The notes under the pieces are model-generated. The model was not told the origin of the DNA and made no database searches. It saw only the letters and a program-made list of their open reading frames with translations. Made by a program: the position numbers and the translations under genes. 64,000 nucleotides of DNA from Marinobacter salinus. GTDB lineage: Bacteria; Pseudomonadota; Gammaproteobacteria; Pseudomonadales; Oleiphilaceae. The stretch lies in contig NZ_CP017715.1 in NCBI RefSeq assembly GCF_001854125.1, positions 1,736,001 to 1,800,000 of the forward strand, given 5' to 3'. Below, piece by piece: positions 18,613 through 33,420 of this stretch (positions are counted from its first letter, which is position 1; each line of letters begins with the position of its first letter).

Positions 18613-19710
18613 TCAATTGTTATGTTGGCCGAGGCTCATATCCTCAAGCTCAAAAATATCGCCCAGAATGGTGGTTGCGTACTGGCCAGGTGCCAGGAAA
18701 AACGCCAGTGTCAGGTTGCCATCAGCCTGCCATTCCCAGGCCAGCTCCGCCGGCCGCACCGCCAATGGCCGGCGTTCCGGCTTCATGCGGGTCGTCGAAA
18801 ACAGCCGGACAAGCGCTGGCGCCTGGTCGACAACGCCCTGCTCCAGTTCTGCCTGAACTCCGCCAGCACTGGTGCCACCGTCACCCCAGAGCGGGCCGGT
18901 TACCTCCAATTCATTACCAGCAAGCCCGGGCTCGCCGTTAATGGGCGTCAACCAGCTACCCTGTTCCACCCTGAGCGCCAGGACTTCGTTAAATAGCCAG
19001 GAACGTGCCGCCGAAAAGTACAATACGTTTTTAGAGCCCTCTCTGCCAGCGCGGTTTTTGCCTTTGCGACCGCGACCACCTGAGCGTCCCCGTTGATCCA
19101 TGGCGTCAGGGCCCATCGCCGCTGCACGGTCAAGGTTGGCCCCGGCTATGCCAAATCGCTGCGGACCGAAATAATTGGGAGCCCCCTGTTCTTTCAAGTG
19201 ATCCAGAGCCGCCTCGACACTCGCCTTGTCACCGGCAATATCCCGAAGGGTAATGATAAAGCGGTTTCCACGATGGTCCCCTCGACGGAGTTTGCGACTG
19301 TACCGGCACGCAGAAAGTACTGGCCAACGCCCGGAAATTTTATCAATAAAAGCGGCATCCTCTGCCGCCAGTCCGGGACGGTAAAGGCTGAACCACTGCC
19401 GGGTCACGGCGTGGCGGTCTTTCAGGCCACAAAAACCAATGTCGAAGGACCGGCATCCCGACAGCGTCGCCAACTCTCGGGCAACATACTCGGTGTTATC
19501 ACCACGCTTCTCCAGCCGGAGGCAAAGGTGCTCCCCGTCACCGGGAATCGATGTTAAATCCGAATTCCCGAAGAATCCTTCCAGACCAAGGTCCTCATCC
19601 ACCTGGAAGTCTTCCGGGCCTGACTTCAACTTTGCGCTGGCAACCCGGCCACCTCCTGAGGTGGGCCAGTCCAGTCGCCAACGGTCGGAGGGTGAAGTCG
19701 TGCTACTCAC
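18613..19710 (-). CDS. truD: tRNA pseudouridine(13) synthase
   Basis: Makes pseudouridine 13 in tRNA-Glu. The catalytic aspartate lies in [16 protein letters not shown], with later [10 protein letters not shown] and [11 protein letters not shown] of the TruD family and the inserted TRUD domain after it. I chose GTG 19710 because it forms GTGA with the ispF stop and has GGAG 11 bases before; a TTG eight codons upstream is the alternative. An internal Arg/Gly/Lys-rich stretch ([17 protein letters not shown]) sits before the C-terminal part and is a little unusual. Confidence 0.94.
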   Translation of the reverse strand: MSSTTSPSDRWRLDWPTSGGGRVASAKLKSGPEDFQVDEDLGLEGFFGNSDLTSIPGDGEHLCLRLEKRGDNTEYVARELATLSGCRSFDIGFCGLKDRHAVTRQWFSLYRPGLAAEDAAFIDKISGRWPVLSACRYSRKLRRGDHRGNRFIITLRDIAGDKASVEAALDHLKEQGAPNYFGPQRFGIAGANLDRAAAMGPDAMDQRGRSGGRGRKGKNRAGREGSKNVLYFSAARSWLFNEVLALRVEQGSWLTPINGEPGLAGNELEVTGPLWGDGGTSAGGVQAELEQGVVDQAPALVRLFSTTRMKPERRPLAVRPAELAWEWQADGNLTLAFFLAPGQYATTILGDIFELEDMSLGQHNN

Positions 19711-20186
19711 GAAGCAACTGGCTCCATGAGACAAATAGCCTGGCAGGCAATGCCTTCTTCCCGCCCCGTAAAACCAAGTCTCTCGGTGGTCGTCGCCTTG
19801 ACACTTACACGATTCGGCGGAATTCCGAGATCTTCGGCAATGTTCAGTCGCATGCCTTCGATATGAGGAGCCATTTTCGGTACCTGAGCAATGATGGTGC
19901 TATCGATATTGACCACTGCATAGCCTTCATCCTGCACCCTGGCCACAGTCCTCCGCAGCAAGTCGCGGCTGTCGGCACCCGCCCACTCATCGCTGGTGTC
20001 CGGGAAAAAGTGCCCGATATCGCCCAGCGCCAACGCTCCCAGAAGGGCGTCCGCCAAAGCGTGCAGCAGCACGTCACCATCGGAATGGGCTTTCAGGCCC
20101 TGGCTGTGAGGGATTGAAACACCACCAAGGATTACTGCATCACCTTCACAAAAGGCGTGGACATCAAAGCCCTGACCAATTCGCAT
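19707..20186 (-). CDS. ispF: 2-C-methyl-D-erythritol 2,4-cyclodiphosphate synthase
   Basis: Fifth step of the MEP isoprenoid pathway: cyclises CDP-ME 2-phosphate and releases CMP. The 159-residue homotrimer subunit shows the zinc ligands in GFDVHAF and [14 protein letters not shown] and the lipid-binding FFPDT and [17 protein letters not shown] block. It stands between ispD and truD, and its stop overlaps the truD start. Confidence 0.97.
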   Translation of the reverse strand: MRIGQGFDVHAFCEGDAVILGGVSIPHSQGLKAHSDGDVLLHALADALLGALALGDIGHFFPDTSDEWAGADSRDLLRRTVARVQDEGYAVVNIDSTIIAQVPKMAPHIEGMRLNIAEDLGIPPNRVSVKATTTERLGFTGREEGIACQAICLMEPVAS

Positions 20187-20212
20187 AACCTAACTCCGGA
20201 AAACCAGAAAAT

Positions 20213-20911
20213 TCAGAACCGATTGAGAATAAACCCAGCAAGGTCCAGGTCAGCCGGGACGGTGATCTTGATATTATCCGACCGACCTTCCACCAGAACC
20301 GGCATGTTACCGGAAAACTCCATGGCAGAGGACTCATCGGTCACCGGGTGGCCACTCGCCAGGGCCTGCTCCAGTGCATCAACGAGCATGGAATAACGGA
20401 ACATCTGAGGCGTCAAAGCCCGCCAAAGCTGACGCCTGTCCATCGTTTTGACGACCTCAGGGGGAGTTCCATCCGCTACCTTGATCGTGTCAGCGACCGG
20501 CGCAGCCAGAAGCCCTCCAACCGGATGGCCCAGCACAGTGTCCACCAGACGGGTCAAGTCGTCGGAATGAACACAAGGACGTGCCGCATCGTGCACCAAT
20601 ACCCAGTCATTATCCTCTACCTGTTCGGCAAGGGCATGGAGGGCGGAAAGGACCGAATCGCCGCGCTCGGCGCCACCGGTGCAGGTTTGAACACGGCTAT
20701 CCTTGCTGGCATCGGCATCCTGCCACCAGTGATCGGCAGCGTTGAGGGCAACCATGCAACCGGCGAAGCGGGCAGAGTCCAGCAACCGTGACAGTGTGAG
20801 GTCCAGAATATAACGGTTGTTGATACGAAGGTATTGTTTCGGGCACTCGGCCTGCATACGCTTGCCTATGCCGGCCGCAGGGACTATTAGCCATAATCGG
20901 GGAGAAGTCAT
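20213..20911 (-). CDS. ispD: 2-C-methyl-D-erythritol 4-phosphate cytidylyltransferase
   Basis: Third step of the MEP pathway: joins CTP and MEP. The nucleotide-binding loop VPAAGIGKRMQAECPKQYL is at the N-terminus, followed by VLVHDAARPCV and the late ALEQALASGHPVTDESSAME, all family signatures. Length 232 residues is standard. It is followed by ispF after 26 bases, and preceded by ftsB. Confidence 0.96.
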   Translation of the reverse strand: MTSPRLWLIVPAAGIGKRMQAECPKQYLRINNRYILDLTLSRLLDSARFAGCMVALNAADHWWQDADASKDSRVQTCTGGAERGDSVLSALHALAEQVEDNDWVLVHDAARPCVHSDDLTRLVDTVLGHPVGGLLAAPVADTIKVADGTPPEVVKTMDRRQLWRALTPQMFRYSMLVDALEQALASGHPVTDESSAMEFSGNMPVLVEGRSDNIKITVPADLDLAGFILNRF

Positions 20912-20924
20912 GGGGAGGGCGTCT

Positions 20925-21197
20925 TTAATTCTCTACAACCAGAAAGAAGGTTTCGTTCTCGCGAATCAGCCCCAGGTTCATTCTGGCTCGCTCTTCCACG
21001 GCGCCCTGCTCATTTCGCAGGTTCCGGACCTCTGCATAAAGCCGTTCGTTGCGAGTAGACAGCTCCGCGTTCTCTTCCCGTTGCTCGGCTACCGATTTCT
21101 CCAGGGCCCATACTTGCGCAAAGCTGCCCTCCCCGACCCACAGGCGAACCTGAAGCAGGAGTATCAGCACTACCATGATGGCCCAAAGCAATTTCAT
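20925..21197 (-). CDS. ftsB: Cell division protein FtsB
   Basis: Small bitopic divisome protein that forms the FtsQ-FtsL-FtsB subcomplex. The 90-residue product has a single N-terminal transmembrane helix (MKLLWAIMVVLILLLQVRLW) and a periplasmic coiled coil (SVAEQREENAELSTRNERLYAEV), ending in the FtsB-type segment ARMNLGLIRENETFFLVV. I chose the internal ATG 21197; the frame opens 10 codons earlier. The location between eno and ispD is the conserved one. Confidence 0.94.
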   Translation of the reverse strand: MKLLWAIMVVLILLLQVRLWVGEGSFAQVWALEKSVAEQREENAELSTRNERLYAEVRNLRNEQGAVEERARMNLGLIRENETFFLVVEN

Positions 21198-21297
21198 TGC
21201 CGATTCCGTTAAGAGTTTACCGATCAAAAATTCAACGTTGGACGTTGAGTATAGACCTTAGAGTAGATTAGCAACAAATTCTTCTAACCGGTTGTGT

Positions 21298-21344
21298 AAA
21301 AAGGCCATCGTAACTGAATTTTCATCCAGAACACGATGGCCTTA
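21298..21344 (-). terminator. Intrinsic terminator after eno
   Basis: The 11-base arms AAGGCCATCGT and ACGATGGCCTT enclose a 21-base loop, with T5 on the minus strand. It ends the eno transcript about 50 bases past the stop, separating eno from ftsB. Confidence 0.85.
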
Positions 21345-21397
21345 ACATTTTTTCAACCACGATCGAATGACCGTATTTCAAAATGAAGGAGCCAGAC

Positions 21398-22720
<1,323 letters not shown>

Positions 22721-22750
22721 CTAAACGGTTCAAACTCGAAGTTCGGCATA

Positions 22751-22864
22751 GAGCAGGTGCGGGATGACTTTCCGAAACTGTGCGGAGCCAGGGATGGCGG
22801 AGCCCAAGCGTCACATGGATGTGCCGCAAGGAGCGTGTTTCGGAAAGTCATCCCCCACCTGCTC
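22751..22864 (+). repeat. Structured intergenic element E2: long stem enclosing two GGA hairpins
   Basis: Arms of 28 bases (22751-22778 and 22837-22864) are inverted copies with one mismatch. The 58-base interior has two perfect hairpins on the plus strand, GCCA-GGGA-TGGC (22787-22798) and CACA-TGGA-TGTG (22812-22823). It aligns well with the minus strand of 3367-3468, sharing CAAGCGT between the hairpins and AGCGTGTTT before the closing arm. Here the GGA strand is opposite to the flanking genes kdsA and eno. Confidence 0.85.
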
Positions 22865-22893
22865 GTACTCCTAAACAAAACAAACACCGCCAA

Positions 22894-25412
<2,519 letters not shown>

Positions 25413-25457
25413 TCATCTCAAGATGGGACGCCAGACTACCAGAAAGCCCCTCCCTAC

Positions 25458-26813
25458 TCAATCACAATCCCTCTCCACAATCAGCCGCCAGCCGGCGGCG
25501 GGGGCGCTTCCCGAGTATTGTTCAGAACACCACAAATCGCCAACTGCAATCAGTTCTCCGACACCCTCGGAACCCGCAAAAACCAAAGGCAGACGGGCCC
25601 TCTCCCAAGGTGGAACCGCCTTTTCCTGAAGCCAATTTTTCAGGGATTTCGAGGATTCCCGAGGGGAAAACCGAAGGCGCTCCCCACCTTGCCTCGTAGA
25701 TACCCTTATTGGCGGGATCGTCTGTTCCGGGTTAGTACCCGGCTCCAGACCAAGCGTCCACTCCCCCCATTTCAGTTTTTCGCCTGGCGCGATGGTTGCC
25801 ACCCTCCTGGCCACATCAACCGGATCCGGAACCAGATACAGCCGCCCCTGAAACCGGCGCAGACTGAAGCCCTCACCCAGCAGCTCCGGTTCCCGGTCCT
25901 CTCCGGCCTCGAGCAGGTCATGCATCACCTGACGCCAGTCAGAGAGCTGCGGGGGGTGAAAGCCACGTTTCCGGATCCACCAGCGCAACATGTTCCTCTG
26001 CTCCGACAACGTCAGTGCTTTCACACCCGCAACCAAAACGCGGCCCTCGCCGTCAGAACACCCTGCCCACTGGATTTCAGCAAGGCGGCCGTTCAGAAAC
26101 TCACTGTCAGCACAAGCGCTGGCGCTGTGGCGAACCCTTCGGGCAAGTCCTGGCCATCGGGCCTTTAGCCGCGGCAGAATAGCGTGGCGCAGATAATTGC
26201 GATCATAAACCTGATCAACATTGCTGGGGTCTTCGACCCACGACAGCCCAGCTTCTCTCGCCCACCGAACAATGTCATCGCGCGCCAGATCCAGCAACGG
26301 GCGCGCGAGATGACCAGCTCCCAGCTTGCGGGAACGGGGCATGCCAGCCAGACCGGCCACGCCGCTACCCCGGAGCAAACGGAACAGAACAGTCTCGGCC
26401 TGATCATCACCATGGTGGGCCATGAGCAGCAAGTCGCCCGGCTCCAGAATCTGTTCGAAGACTGCGTAACGGGCTTTGCGGGCAGCCTCCTCCACGCCGC
26501 CAGCCCCCGAATCATTCCCTCCGGTATTGACGATCACCCTGCGGGCAACAAAGGGAATGCCCAGCACGCCGCATTGCTCCCGGCAAAAGGCCTCGGCCTC
26601 ACCAGCATTGGGCTGGAGCTGGTGATTCACATGGATAGCCCCCAGTGGGACCCGGGAGCGGTGGCAGAAGGCCGCCAGATGCAGGAGCAATACAGAATCG
26701 AGTCCACCGCTGAGGGCAACCCACAGGCGGGAATGCGAGGGAAGCGACCTGACCGGCTCACATAGCGTATCCGGCCAGGCAAATCCGGAGCCGGGCTTAG
26801 CGCCCGGTGTCAT
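25458..26813 (-). CDS. tilS: tRNA(Ile)-lysidine synthase
   Basis: Adds lysine to C34 of tRNA-Ile(CAU) so it reads AUA. The PP-loop [12 protein letters not shown] lies near the N-terminus ([11 protein letters not shown]), followed by [17 protein letters not shown] and [21 protein letters not shown], then the substrate-binding TilS C-terminal domains ([25 protein letters not shown] and [10 protein letters not shown]). I placed the start at ATG 26813, inside the last codons of accA; a longer frame opens 13 codons earlier within accA and looks out of frame in origin. Confidence 0.93.
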   Translation of the reverse strand: MTPGAKPGSGFAWPDTLCEPVRSLPSHSRLWVALSGGLDSVLLLHLAAFCHRSRVPLGAIHVNHQLQPNAGEAEAFCREQCGVLGIPFVARRVIVNTGGNDSGAGGVEEAARKARYAVFEQILEPGDLLLMAHHGDDQAETVLFRLLRGSGVAGLAGMPRSRKLGAGHLARPLLDLARDDIVRWAREAGLSWVEDPSNVDQVYDRNYLRHAILPRLKARWPGLARRVRHSASACADSEFLNGRLAEIQWAGCSDGEGRVLVAGVKALTLSEQRNMLRWWIRKRGFHPPQLSDWRQVMHDLLEAGEDREPELLGEGFSLRRFQGRLYLVPDPVDVARRVATIAPGEKLKWGEWTLGLEPGTNPEQTIPPIRVSTRQGGERLRFSPRESSKSLKNWLQEKAVPPWERARLPLVFAGSEGVGELIAVGDLWCSEQYSGSAPAAGWRLIVERDCD

Positions 26814-27750
26814 AGCGGGTGAGCCGCTCGTAACGGCGGGATACCAGCTCATCTTCCGGAAGACGGCTCAATTCCGCCACACCCTTGGCCAAAACCTCTT
26901 TCAGGGAAACGGACATTTCCTCCGGGTTTCGATGGGCTCCGCCCAAGGGCTCCTTGATCACGTTGTCCGCAAGCCCGAGGTCTTTCAGCCTGTCTGCGGT
27001 GACGCCCATCGCTTCCGCCGCCTGGGCAGCGTATTCCGCACTTTTCCATAGGATGGATGCACAGCCTTCGGGCGAAATGACTGCATAGGTGGAGTACTGG
27101 AGCATGTTCAACTGATCGCAGACACCAATCGCCAGCGCGCCGCCAGATCCGCCCTCACCGATAACCGTGGAGATGATCGGAGTTTTCAGCCGGGACATCA
27201 CCGCGAGGTTGAATGCAATAGCTTCACTCTGGCCGCGCTCTTCCGCTCCGATGCCAGGATAGGCACCCGGCGTATCGATAAAAGTCAGAATCGGCATCCG
27301 GAAACGTTCCGCCATTTCCATAAGACGCAGCGCTTTGCGATAACCCTCAGGACGGGGCATGCCGAAATTGCGTTTGACCTTCTCCCGCACTTCCCGGCCC
27401 TTTTGATGACCAATCACCATCACCGGCTTGTCGTCCAGGCGCGCGGTACCACCAACAATGGCCTGATCGTCGGCGTAACGACGGTCACCATGCAACTCGT
27501 CAAAGTCCTCGAAAATCGATTCAATGTAATCGAGGGTATAGGGCCTGCGCGGGTGCCTTGCCAAACGAGCGACATCCCAGGGCTTCAGGTCCGAGAAGAT
27601 ACTCTCGGTCAGGCTGACGCTCTTTTTCTTGAGACGGCTGATTTCATCGGTGATGTTGATATCGGTATCGTTGCCCACCATGCGAAGCTCTTCGATTTTA
27701 GCTTCGAGGTCGGCAATGGGCTGTTCAAAATCCAGATAGTTAGGGTTCAT
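26797..27750 (-). CDS. accA: Acetyl-CoA carboxylase carboxyltransferase subunit alpha
   Basis: Half of the carboxyltransferase that transfers carboxyl from biotin to acetyl-CoA, the first committed step of fatty acid synthesis. The 317 residues show [11 protein letters not shown] at the start, [48 protein letters not shown] and [13 protein letters not shown]. Its position between dnaE and tilS is the conserved gammaproteobacterial order. Confidence 0.98.
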   Translation of the reverse strand: MNPNYLDFEQPIADLEAKIEELRMVGNDTDINITDEISRLKKKSVSLTESIFSDLKPWDVARLARHPRRPYTLDYIESIFEDFDELHGDRRYADDQAIVGGTARLDDKPVMVIGHQKGREVREKVKRNFGMPRPEGYRKALRLMEMAERFRMPILTFIDTPGAYPGIGAEERGQSEAIAFNLAVMSRLKTPIISTVIGEGGSGGALAIGVCDQLNMLQYSTYAVISPEGCASILWKSAEYAAQAAEAMGVTADRLKDLGLADNVIKEPLGGAHRNPEEMSVSLKEVLAKGVAELSRLPEDELVSRRYERLTRYDTGR

Positions 27751-27927
27751 GATGTTCCATCATTTGATTGCCAGGCGGGAAACACTCCGCCAAACCAGAA
27801 TTTGGGACAAAGATATCAGCGCCGGCAACGTGGCTAAAGCGGACATTGGTATGAGTCCGCTTTCTGACAAAACCGTAATTTTTCAAGGTGTCAGCCATAC
27901 CTGCGCCCAGAACCTTGCCGGACTTAG

Positions 27928-30900
27928 TCAATCATAGACCAGTTCTACGGACTGGTCGCCCACGAGATACCTGAGTTCCAACAGAAGATTATCGTCAGGC
28001 TGCACGCGCCAGGAATCCCCAAGCTCTATTCGGGTCCGGGCCTCCGGACTGCTGTACTCTATCCAGACCGGACTACCCTCACAACGAAATGGCCGAAGCG
28101 TGGTGTCCAGCTTCTCCAGAAGTCCGTTTTGAAGCTGGTCTGCGCTCAGTGCCAGCTTCAGTCCACGACTGAACTGCTGGCGCGCGGTGCCAACGTCCAT
28201 CACCGAACTTACCCGCATCTTCATCTGGCCGGAATAATCGTCATGACTGACCTGGCCTTCCACGACAATCACCTGATCGGACTGCAGCAGTTCCCGGTTT
28301 TCAAAAAAGGCTTCCGAAAACAGTGTTGCTTCAATCCGGGCACTGCGGTCATCAAGGGTGATAAAACACATGGTGGAACCGGTTCGGGTCTTCATGGTGC
28401 GCTGAGCCACCACCAGGCCCGCCACTCGTTGCGGCGACTTGTTGGGTTTCAGGTCGGCAATGGAGGAGCGAACGAAGCGCCGAACTTCTTTTTCATACTC
28501 ATCGAACGGGTGACCGGTCAAGTACAGCCCCAGGGTATCCTTTTCACCTTTGAGCCGCTGCTTTTCGGGCCACTCCCGAACTCCCGCCACATCGGCATAA
28601 GGATCGCCGCCTTCACCGTTTTCAAGCATTTCCCCGAACATATCCATCATGCCCACGGATTCGTTCCGAGACTGCTGATCTGCCTGCTGCACGGCCTTGT
28701 CGATGCTGGCCATGAGCTGCGCCCGGCCTGCTCCAAGCTTATCCATCGCGCCGGAACGAATCAGGGCTTCCATAGCCCGTTTGTTCACTTTCTTCAGGTC
28801 CACCCTGCGGCAGAAATCGAAGATATCCTGATAGGGCTCTCCGTCGCCCCTTCCCTCCACAATGCTCTGGATCGGACCTTCGCCCAGCCCCTTGATTGCA
28901 CCGAGTCCGTAAACAATCTGTCCTTCGTCATTTACGGTGAAGGTGAAATCAGAGCGGCTAACATCCGGAACCAGAAGATCAAGCTTCATGTTCCTGCACT
29001 CTTCCACCAGCGTGACCACCTTGTCGGTGTTCTGCATGTCGGCGGTGAGCACCGCAGCCATAAACTCGGCCGGGTAATGCGCCTTCAGCCACAGGGTCTG
29101 GTAGGAAACCAGTGCGTATGCGGCCGAATGCGATTTGTTGAAGCCGTAACCGGCAAACTTCTCTACCAGGTCGAAGATGTTTTCCGCCAGGGTCTTGTCG
29201 ATGCCATTCTGCTCACAGCCATCCAGAAAAAACTGTTTCTGCTTGGCCATTTCCTCAGGCTTCTTCTTGCCCATCGCGCGGCGCAGCATGTCGGCGTTGC
29301 CGAGACTGTAGCCGGCCATCACCTGGGCGATCTGCATGACCTGCTCCTGGTAAAGGATAACCCCGTACGTAGGCTCCAATACGGGCTTCAGGCCCTCATA
29401 TTGATAGTCAGGATGCGGGAAAGACATGGGCTGACGACCGTGCTTCCGATCGATGAAGTCGTCAACCATGCCGGATTGCAGCGGGCCTGGCCGGAACAGG
29501 GCAACCAGTGCAATCATATCTTCCAGGGAGTCCGGCTGCAGGCGACGAATCAGGTCTTTCATGCCTCGGGATTCCAGCTGGAATACGGCAGTGGTTTCCG
29601 CTTTCTTCAGCATGTCGAAAGACGGAACATCTTCCAGCGGAATCTCGTTGATATCGAGAGGAGGCAGATCCCGGCTTTCCCGTCTCGGATTGATCATCTT
29701 CAGTGCCCAGTCGATGATCGTCAGGGTCCTCAGACCCAGAAAGTCGAACTTCACCAGGCCGGCATCTTCCACGTCACCCTTGTCAAACTGGGTCACGAGG
29801 CTGCCACCCTCATCATCGCAATACAGGGGTGAGAAATCGGTAATCTTGGTGGGCGCGATCACAACGCCACCGGCGTGTTTACCGGCATTACGGCAAACAC
29901 CTTCCAGCTTCAGCGCCATTTCCCAGATTTCCTGGGCTTCTTCGTCCTGTTCCAGAAAATCCTTGAGCTGCGGTTCCTGCTCAATGGCCTTATCGAGCGT
30001 CATGCCCGGCTCGAACGGGATCATTTTGGACAGCTTGTCGGCCAGGCCGTAAGACTTACCCTGTACCCGCGCCACATCCCGGACCACGGCCTTGGCAGCC
30101 ATGGTTCCGAAAGTAATAATCTGGGAAACCGCTTCACGACCATATTTCTCAGCCACATAGGCGATAACCCGGTCCCGGCCTTCCATGCAGAAATCAACGT
30201 CAAAGTCGGGCATGGATACCCGCTCGGGGTTCAGAAAGCGCTCAAACAGCAGGTCATACTCAAGCGGGTCCAGATCGGTGATCAACTGGGCGTAGGCCAC
30301 CAGCGAACCGGCACCGGAACCCCGGCCGGGCCCTACCGGCACGCCGTTGTTCTTGGCCCATTTGATGAAATCCATAACGATGAGGAAGTAACCCGGAAAC
30401 CCCATCTGGATAATAATATCCAGCTCAAAGTTCAGACGCTTGTAATAGGCCGCCCGTTTTTCCTCGTAATCCGGATCATCCCTGCTCAGAGTCTTGGCGA
30501 GCCGTTCTTCCAGCCCGTCCTCGGACACCTTGCGAAAATACTCGTCCATTGTCATCCCTTCCGGGATGGGATAGTTCGGCAAAAAGTATTCGCCCATTCG
30601 CACCTTTACGGAACAGCGGCGGGCAATTTCCACAGTATTTTCAATGGCCTCCGGAATGTCGGCAAACAGCTCGATCATTTCCTCGGCACTGCGCAGGTAT
30701 TGCTGGTCACTGAACCGCCGGTCCCGGCGCGGATCATCCAGGGTCCGGCTCTCGCCAATGCAGACCCGGGCCTCATGGGCCTCAAAGTCCTCTGCATCCA
30801 GGAAGTGCACATCATTGGTGGCGACAACCGGAAGCCCCAGATCCTGGGCCAGCTGCACGCTCAGGTGCAGGCAGTCTTCGTCACCTGCACGACCTGTCCT

Positions 30901-31410
30901 CTGCAGTTCCAGGTAACAGGCACCCGGATAAAGATTCATCCAGTAAGCAGCCCGTTCTCGGGCAAGCTCAGGCTTCTCTGCCAGCAGGGCCTTCCCGATA
31001 TCTCCGAGTTTTCCGCCAGACAGCATGATCAGACCATCTGGCCGATCTTCGAGCCATTTGCGCTGAATGATCGGCTTTCCAAACCGCTGCCCTTCCGTGT
31101 AACCCAGCGAGATGATCTCTGTGAGATTCAGGTAGCCATCGTTATTTCTGGCCAGCAATGTCAGCCTGAACGGATTGTCCGGCTCGTCCGGGTTCTCCAG
31201 CCACAGATCCCCGCCGATGATGGGCTTTACCCCGGCGCCGGTTGCGGCTTTGTAGAAACGAACCAGCGAGCACATGTTGGACTGCTCGGTAAGACCCACC
31301 GCTGGCATGCCCAGCTCGGCTACACGGCTGACAAGAGGCTTAACCCGCACCAGTCCATCGACCATGGAGTATTCAGAGTGCACGCGGAGGTGAATAAAAG
31401 TCTGCGGCAT
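27928..31410 (-). CDS. dnaE: DNA polymerase III subunit alpha
   Basis: Replicative polymerase. From the N-terminus: PHP domain ([15 protein letters not shown]), palm and catalytic aspartates in [12 protein letters not shown] (about residue 400), [13 protein letters not shown], the finger region HAGGVV and [17 protein letters not shown], the helix-hairpin-helix, and an OB fold near the C-terminus ([20 protein letters not shown]). About 1160 residues is normal. I prefer ATG 31410 over GTG 31422, which lies one base after an AGGA run. Confidence 0.98.
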   Translation of the reverse strand: MPQTFIHLRVHSEYSMVDGLVRVKPLVSRVAELGMPAVGLTEQSNMCSLVRFYKAATGAGVKPIIGGDLWLENPDEPDNPFRLTLLARNNDGYLNLTEIISLGYTEGQRFGKPIIQRKWLEDRPDGLIMLSGGKLGDIGKALLAEKPELARERAAYWMNLYPGACYLELQRTGRAGDEDCLHLSVQLAQDLGLPVVATNDVHFLDAEDFEAHEARVCIGESRTLDDPRRDRRFSDQQYLRSAEEMIELFADIPEAIENTVEIARRCSVKVRMGEYFLPNYPIPEGMTMDEYFRKVSEDGLEERLAKTLSRDDPDYEEKRAAYYKRLNFELDIIIQMGFPGYFLIVMDFIKWAKNNGVPVGPGRGSGAGSLVAYAQLITDLDPLEYDLLFERFLNPERVSMPDFDVDFCMEGRDRVIAYVAEKYGREAVSQIITFGTMAAKAVVRDVARVQGKSYGLADKLSKMIPFEPGMTLDKAIEQEPQLKDFLEQDEEAQEIWEMALKLEGVCRNAGKHAGGVVIAPTKITDFSPLYCDDEGGSLVTQFDKGDVEDAGLVKFDFLGLRTLTIIDWALKMINPRRESRDLPPLDINEIPLEDVPSFDMLKKAETTAVFQLESRGMKDLIRRLQPDSLEDMIALVALFRPGPLQSGMVDDFIDRKHGRQPMSFPHPDYQYEGLKPVLEPTYGVILYQEQVMQIAQVMAGYSLGNADMLRRAMGKKKPEEMAKQKQFFLDGCEQNGIDKTLAENIFDLVEKFAGYGFNKSHSAAYALVSYQTLWLKAHYPAEFMAAVLTADMQNTDKVVTLVEECRNMKLDLLVPDVSRSDFTFTVNDEGQIVYGLGAIKGLGEGPIQSIVEGRGDGEPYQDIFDFCRRVDLKKVNKRAMEALIRSGAMDKLGAGRAQLMASIDKAVQQADQQSRNESVGMMDMFGEMLENGEGGDPYADVAGVREWPEKQRLKGEKDTLGLYLTGHPFDEYEKEVRRFVRSSIADLKPNKSPQRVAGLVVAQRTMKTRTGSTMCFITLDDRSARIEATLFSEAFFENRELLQSDQVIVVEGQVSHDDYSGQMKMRVSSVMDVGTARQQFSRGLKLALSADQLQNGLLEKLDTTLRPFRCEGSPVWIEYSSPEARTRIELGDSWRVQPDDNLLLELRYLVGDQSVELVYD

Positions 31411-31456
31411 AACGTCAGGCACTTCCTGCTAGTAAATTCTGTTGGGGCCTCGGCAC

Positions 31457-31924
31457 TCAGCCGCCGATCAGGGCCCGGATGTCGTCTTCTGTCTGGGGAC
31501 CAAACCGGGCCTCCAGCAAATCTCCGTCTGGATTCACAATAAAAGTGGCGGGTAATGCAACCGGCGTTTTCCAGCCCAGCATCTGGCCAGGATCATCCGC
31601 CAGAAGGGTGAACTCAATACCCATGCGCTCCCCCAGCTTTTCCAGTTCTTCGCCCCGGACACCGTCGAAGTTGACACCTAGAACGGCAATGTCCGGCGCC
31701 TTATCAAGCTCATTCAGTTCCGGAATTTCTTCAAGGCAGGGTTTGCACCATTCAGCCCAGTAATTAACCAGAACCCACTGGCCCCTGAGTCGGTCCCACC
31801 CCATCTTTAGCCCATCAGCGCGCTCAAACTCCATTTTCTCACAGCCGGCGGTGAGCAAAATCAGTAACAAGATTCCAAAACGAAAACTCCAATTGCGAAA
31901 CCATCCGGTTGCAGGGTACTGCAC
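31457..31924 (-). CDS. TlpA-like thioredoxin-fold lipoprotein
   Basis: The product has a signal peptide with lipobox LLTAGC, then a thioredoxin fold with the redox pair WAEWCKPC and the cis-Pro context PVALPATFIV. Such TlpA/ResA-type proteins reduce disulfides in the cell envelope, often for cytochrome c maturation, but no ccm genes are nearby, so the substrate is unknown. GTG 31924 is chosen because GGAGG lies seven bases upstream; the longer frame has no ribosome site. It is divergent from arsC. Confidence 0.88.
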   Translation of the reverse strand: MQYPATGWFRNWSFRFGILLLILLTAGCEKMEFERADGLKMGWDRLRGQWVLVNYWAEWCKPCLEEIPELNELDKAPDIAVLGVNFDGVRGEELEKLGERMGIEFTLLADDPGQMLGWKTPVALPATFIVNPDGDLLEARFGPQTEDDIRALIGG

Positions 31925-31993
31925 AAGAAAACCTCCTGTTAGACTACGGCCCACGTAAAACCGCTGTTTCCATTCAGACAATCAGGCCAGAAG

Positions 31994-32993
<1,000 letters not shown>

Positions 32994-33050
32994 CACCTAT
33001 ACAGCCTTTGCCTCATAGCAAGACCACTCACCCTTTTCCGGAAACAGATT

Positions 33051-33410
33051 ATGCTCAAAAACCCGAAAGCCAGGAACACTGCCCGGCTGACCCTTTTCCT
33101 ATACGTAGCGGTGCTTGTGACGCTGGTTGTCACAACTTTCTACCCGGCACCCGTTGAGGGGGTCTCCATTGCGCTGATACTCACCGTCAAGCTGTTACCG
33201 CTGCTGGCTTTCGCGGTCCCCGTATTCCTGGGCAACAACCGTGGCTACATCTGGCTGGCCTTTGTAGTCATCTTCTATTTTACCCAAGCTGTTGTTTCCG
33301 CCTGGCTGAGCGAGGGGGCCGCCGGGCCGGTGACTCTGACCGTGCTAACCTTGCTGCTGTTCATAATGGCCATGGTTCATCTGAAAGTGAACCGGCCGAT
33401 ACCGGAATAA
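33051..33410 (+). CDS. DUF2069 family membrane protein
   Basis: 119-residue inner-membrane protein with four hydrophobic helices (for example TLFLYVAVLVTLVVTTFY and VTLTVLTLLLFIMAMVH). It matches the DUF2069 family commonly located after wrbA. The function is unknown. The motif YIWLAFVVIFYFTQAV is the best-conserved part. Confidence 0.82.
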   Translation: MLKNPKARNTARLTLFLYVAVLVTLVVTTFYPAPVEGVSIALILTVKLLPLLAFAVPVFLGNNRGYIWLAFVVIFYFTQAVVSAWLSEGAAGPVTLTVLTLLLFIMAMVHLKVNRPIPE

Positions 33411-33420
33411 GCGAGACCCC

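Noticed and set aside
28129..31542. Two plus-strand open frames of 567 and 555 codons
   Set aside because: Both are opposite dnaE, whose full-length conservation is unmistakable; they show no family motif.
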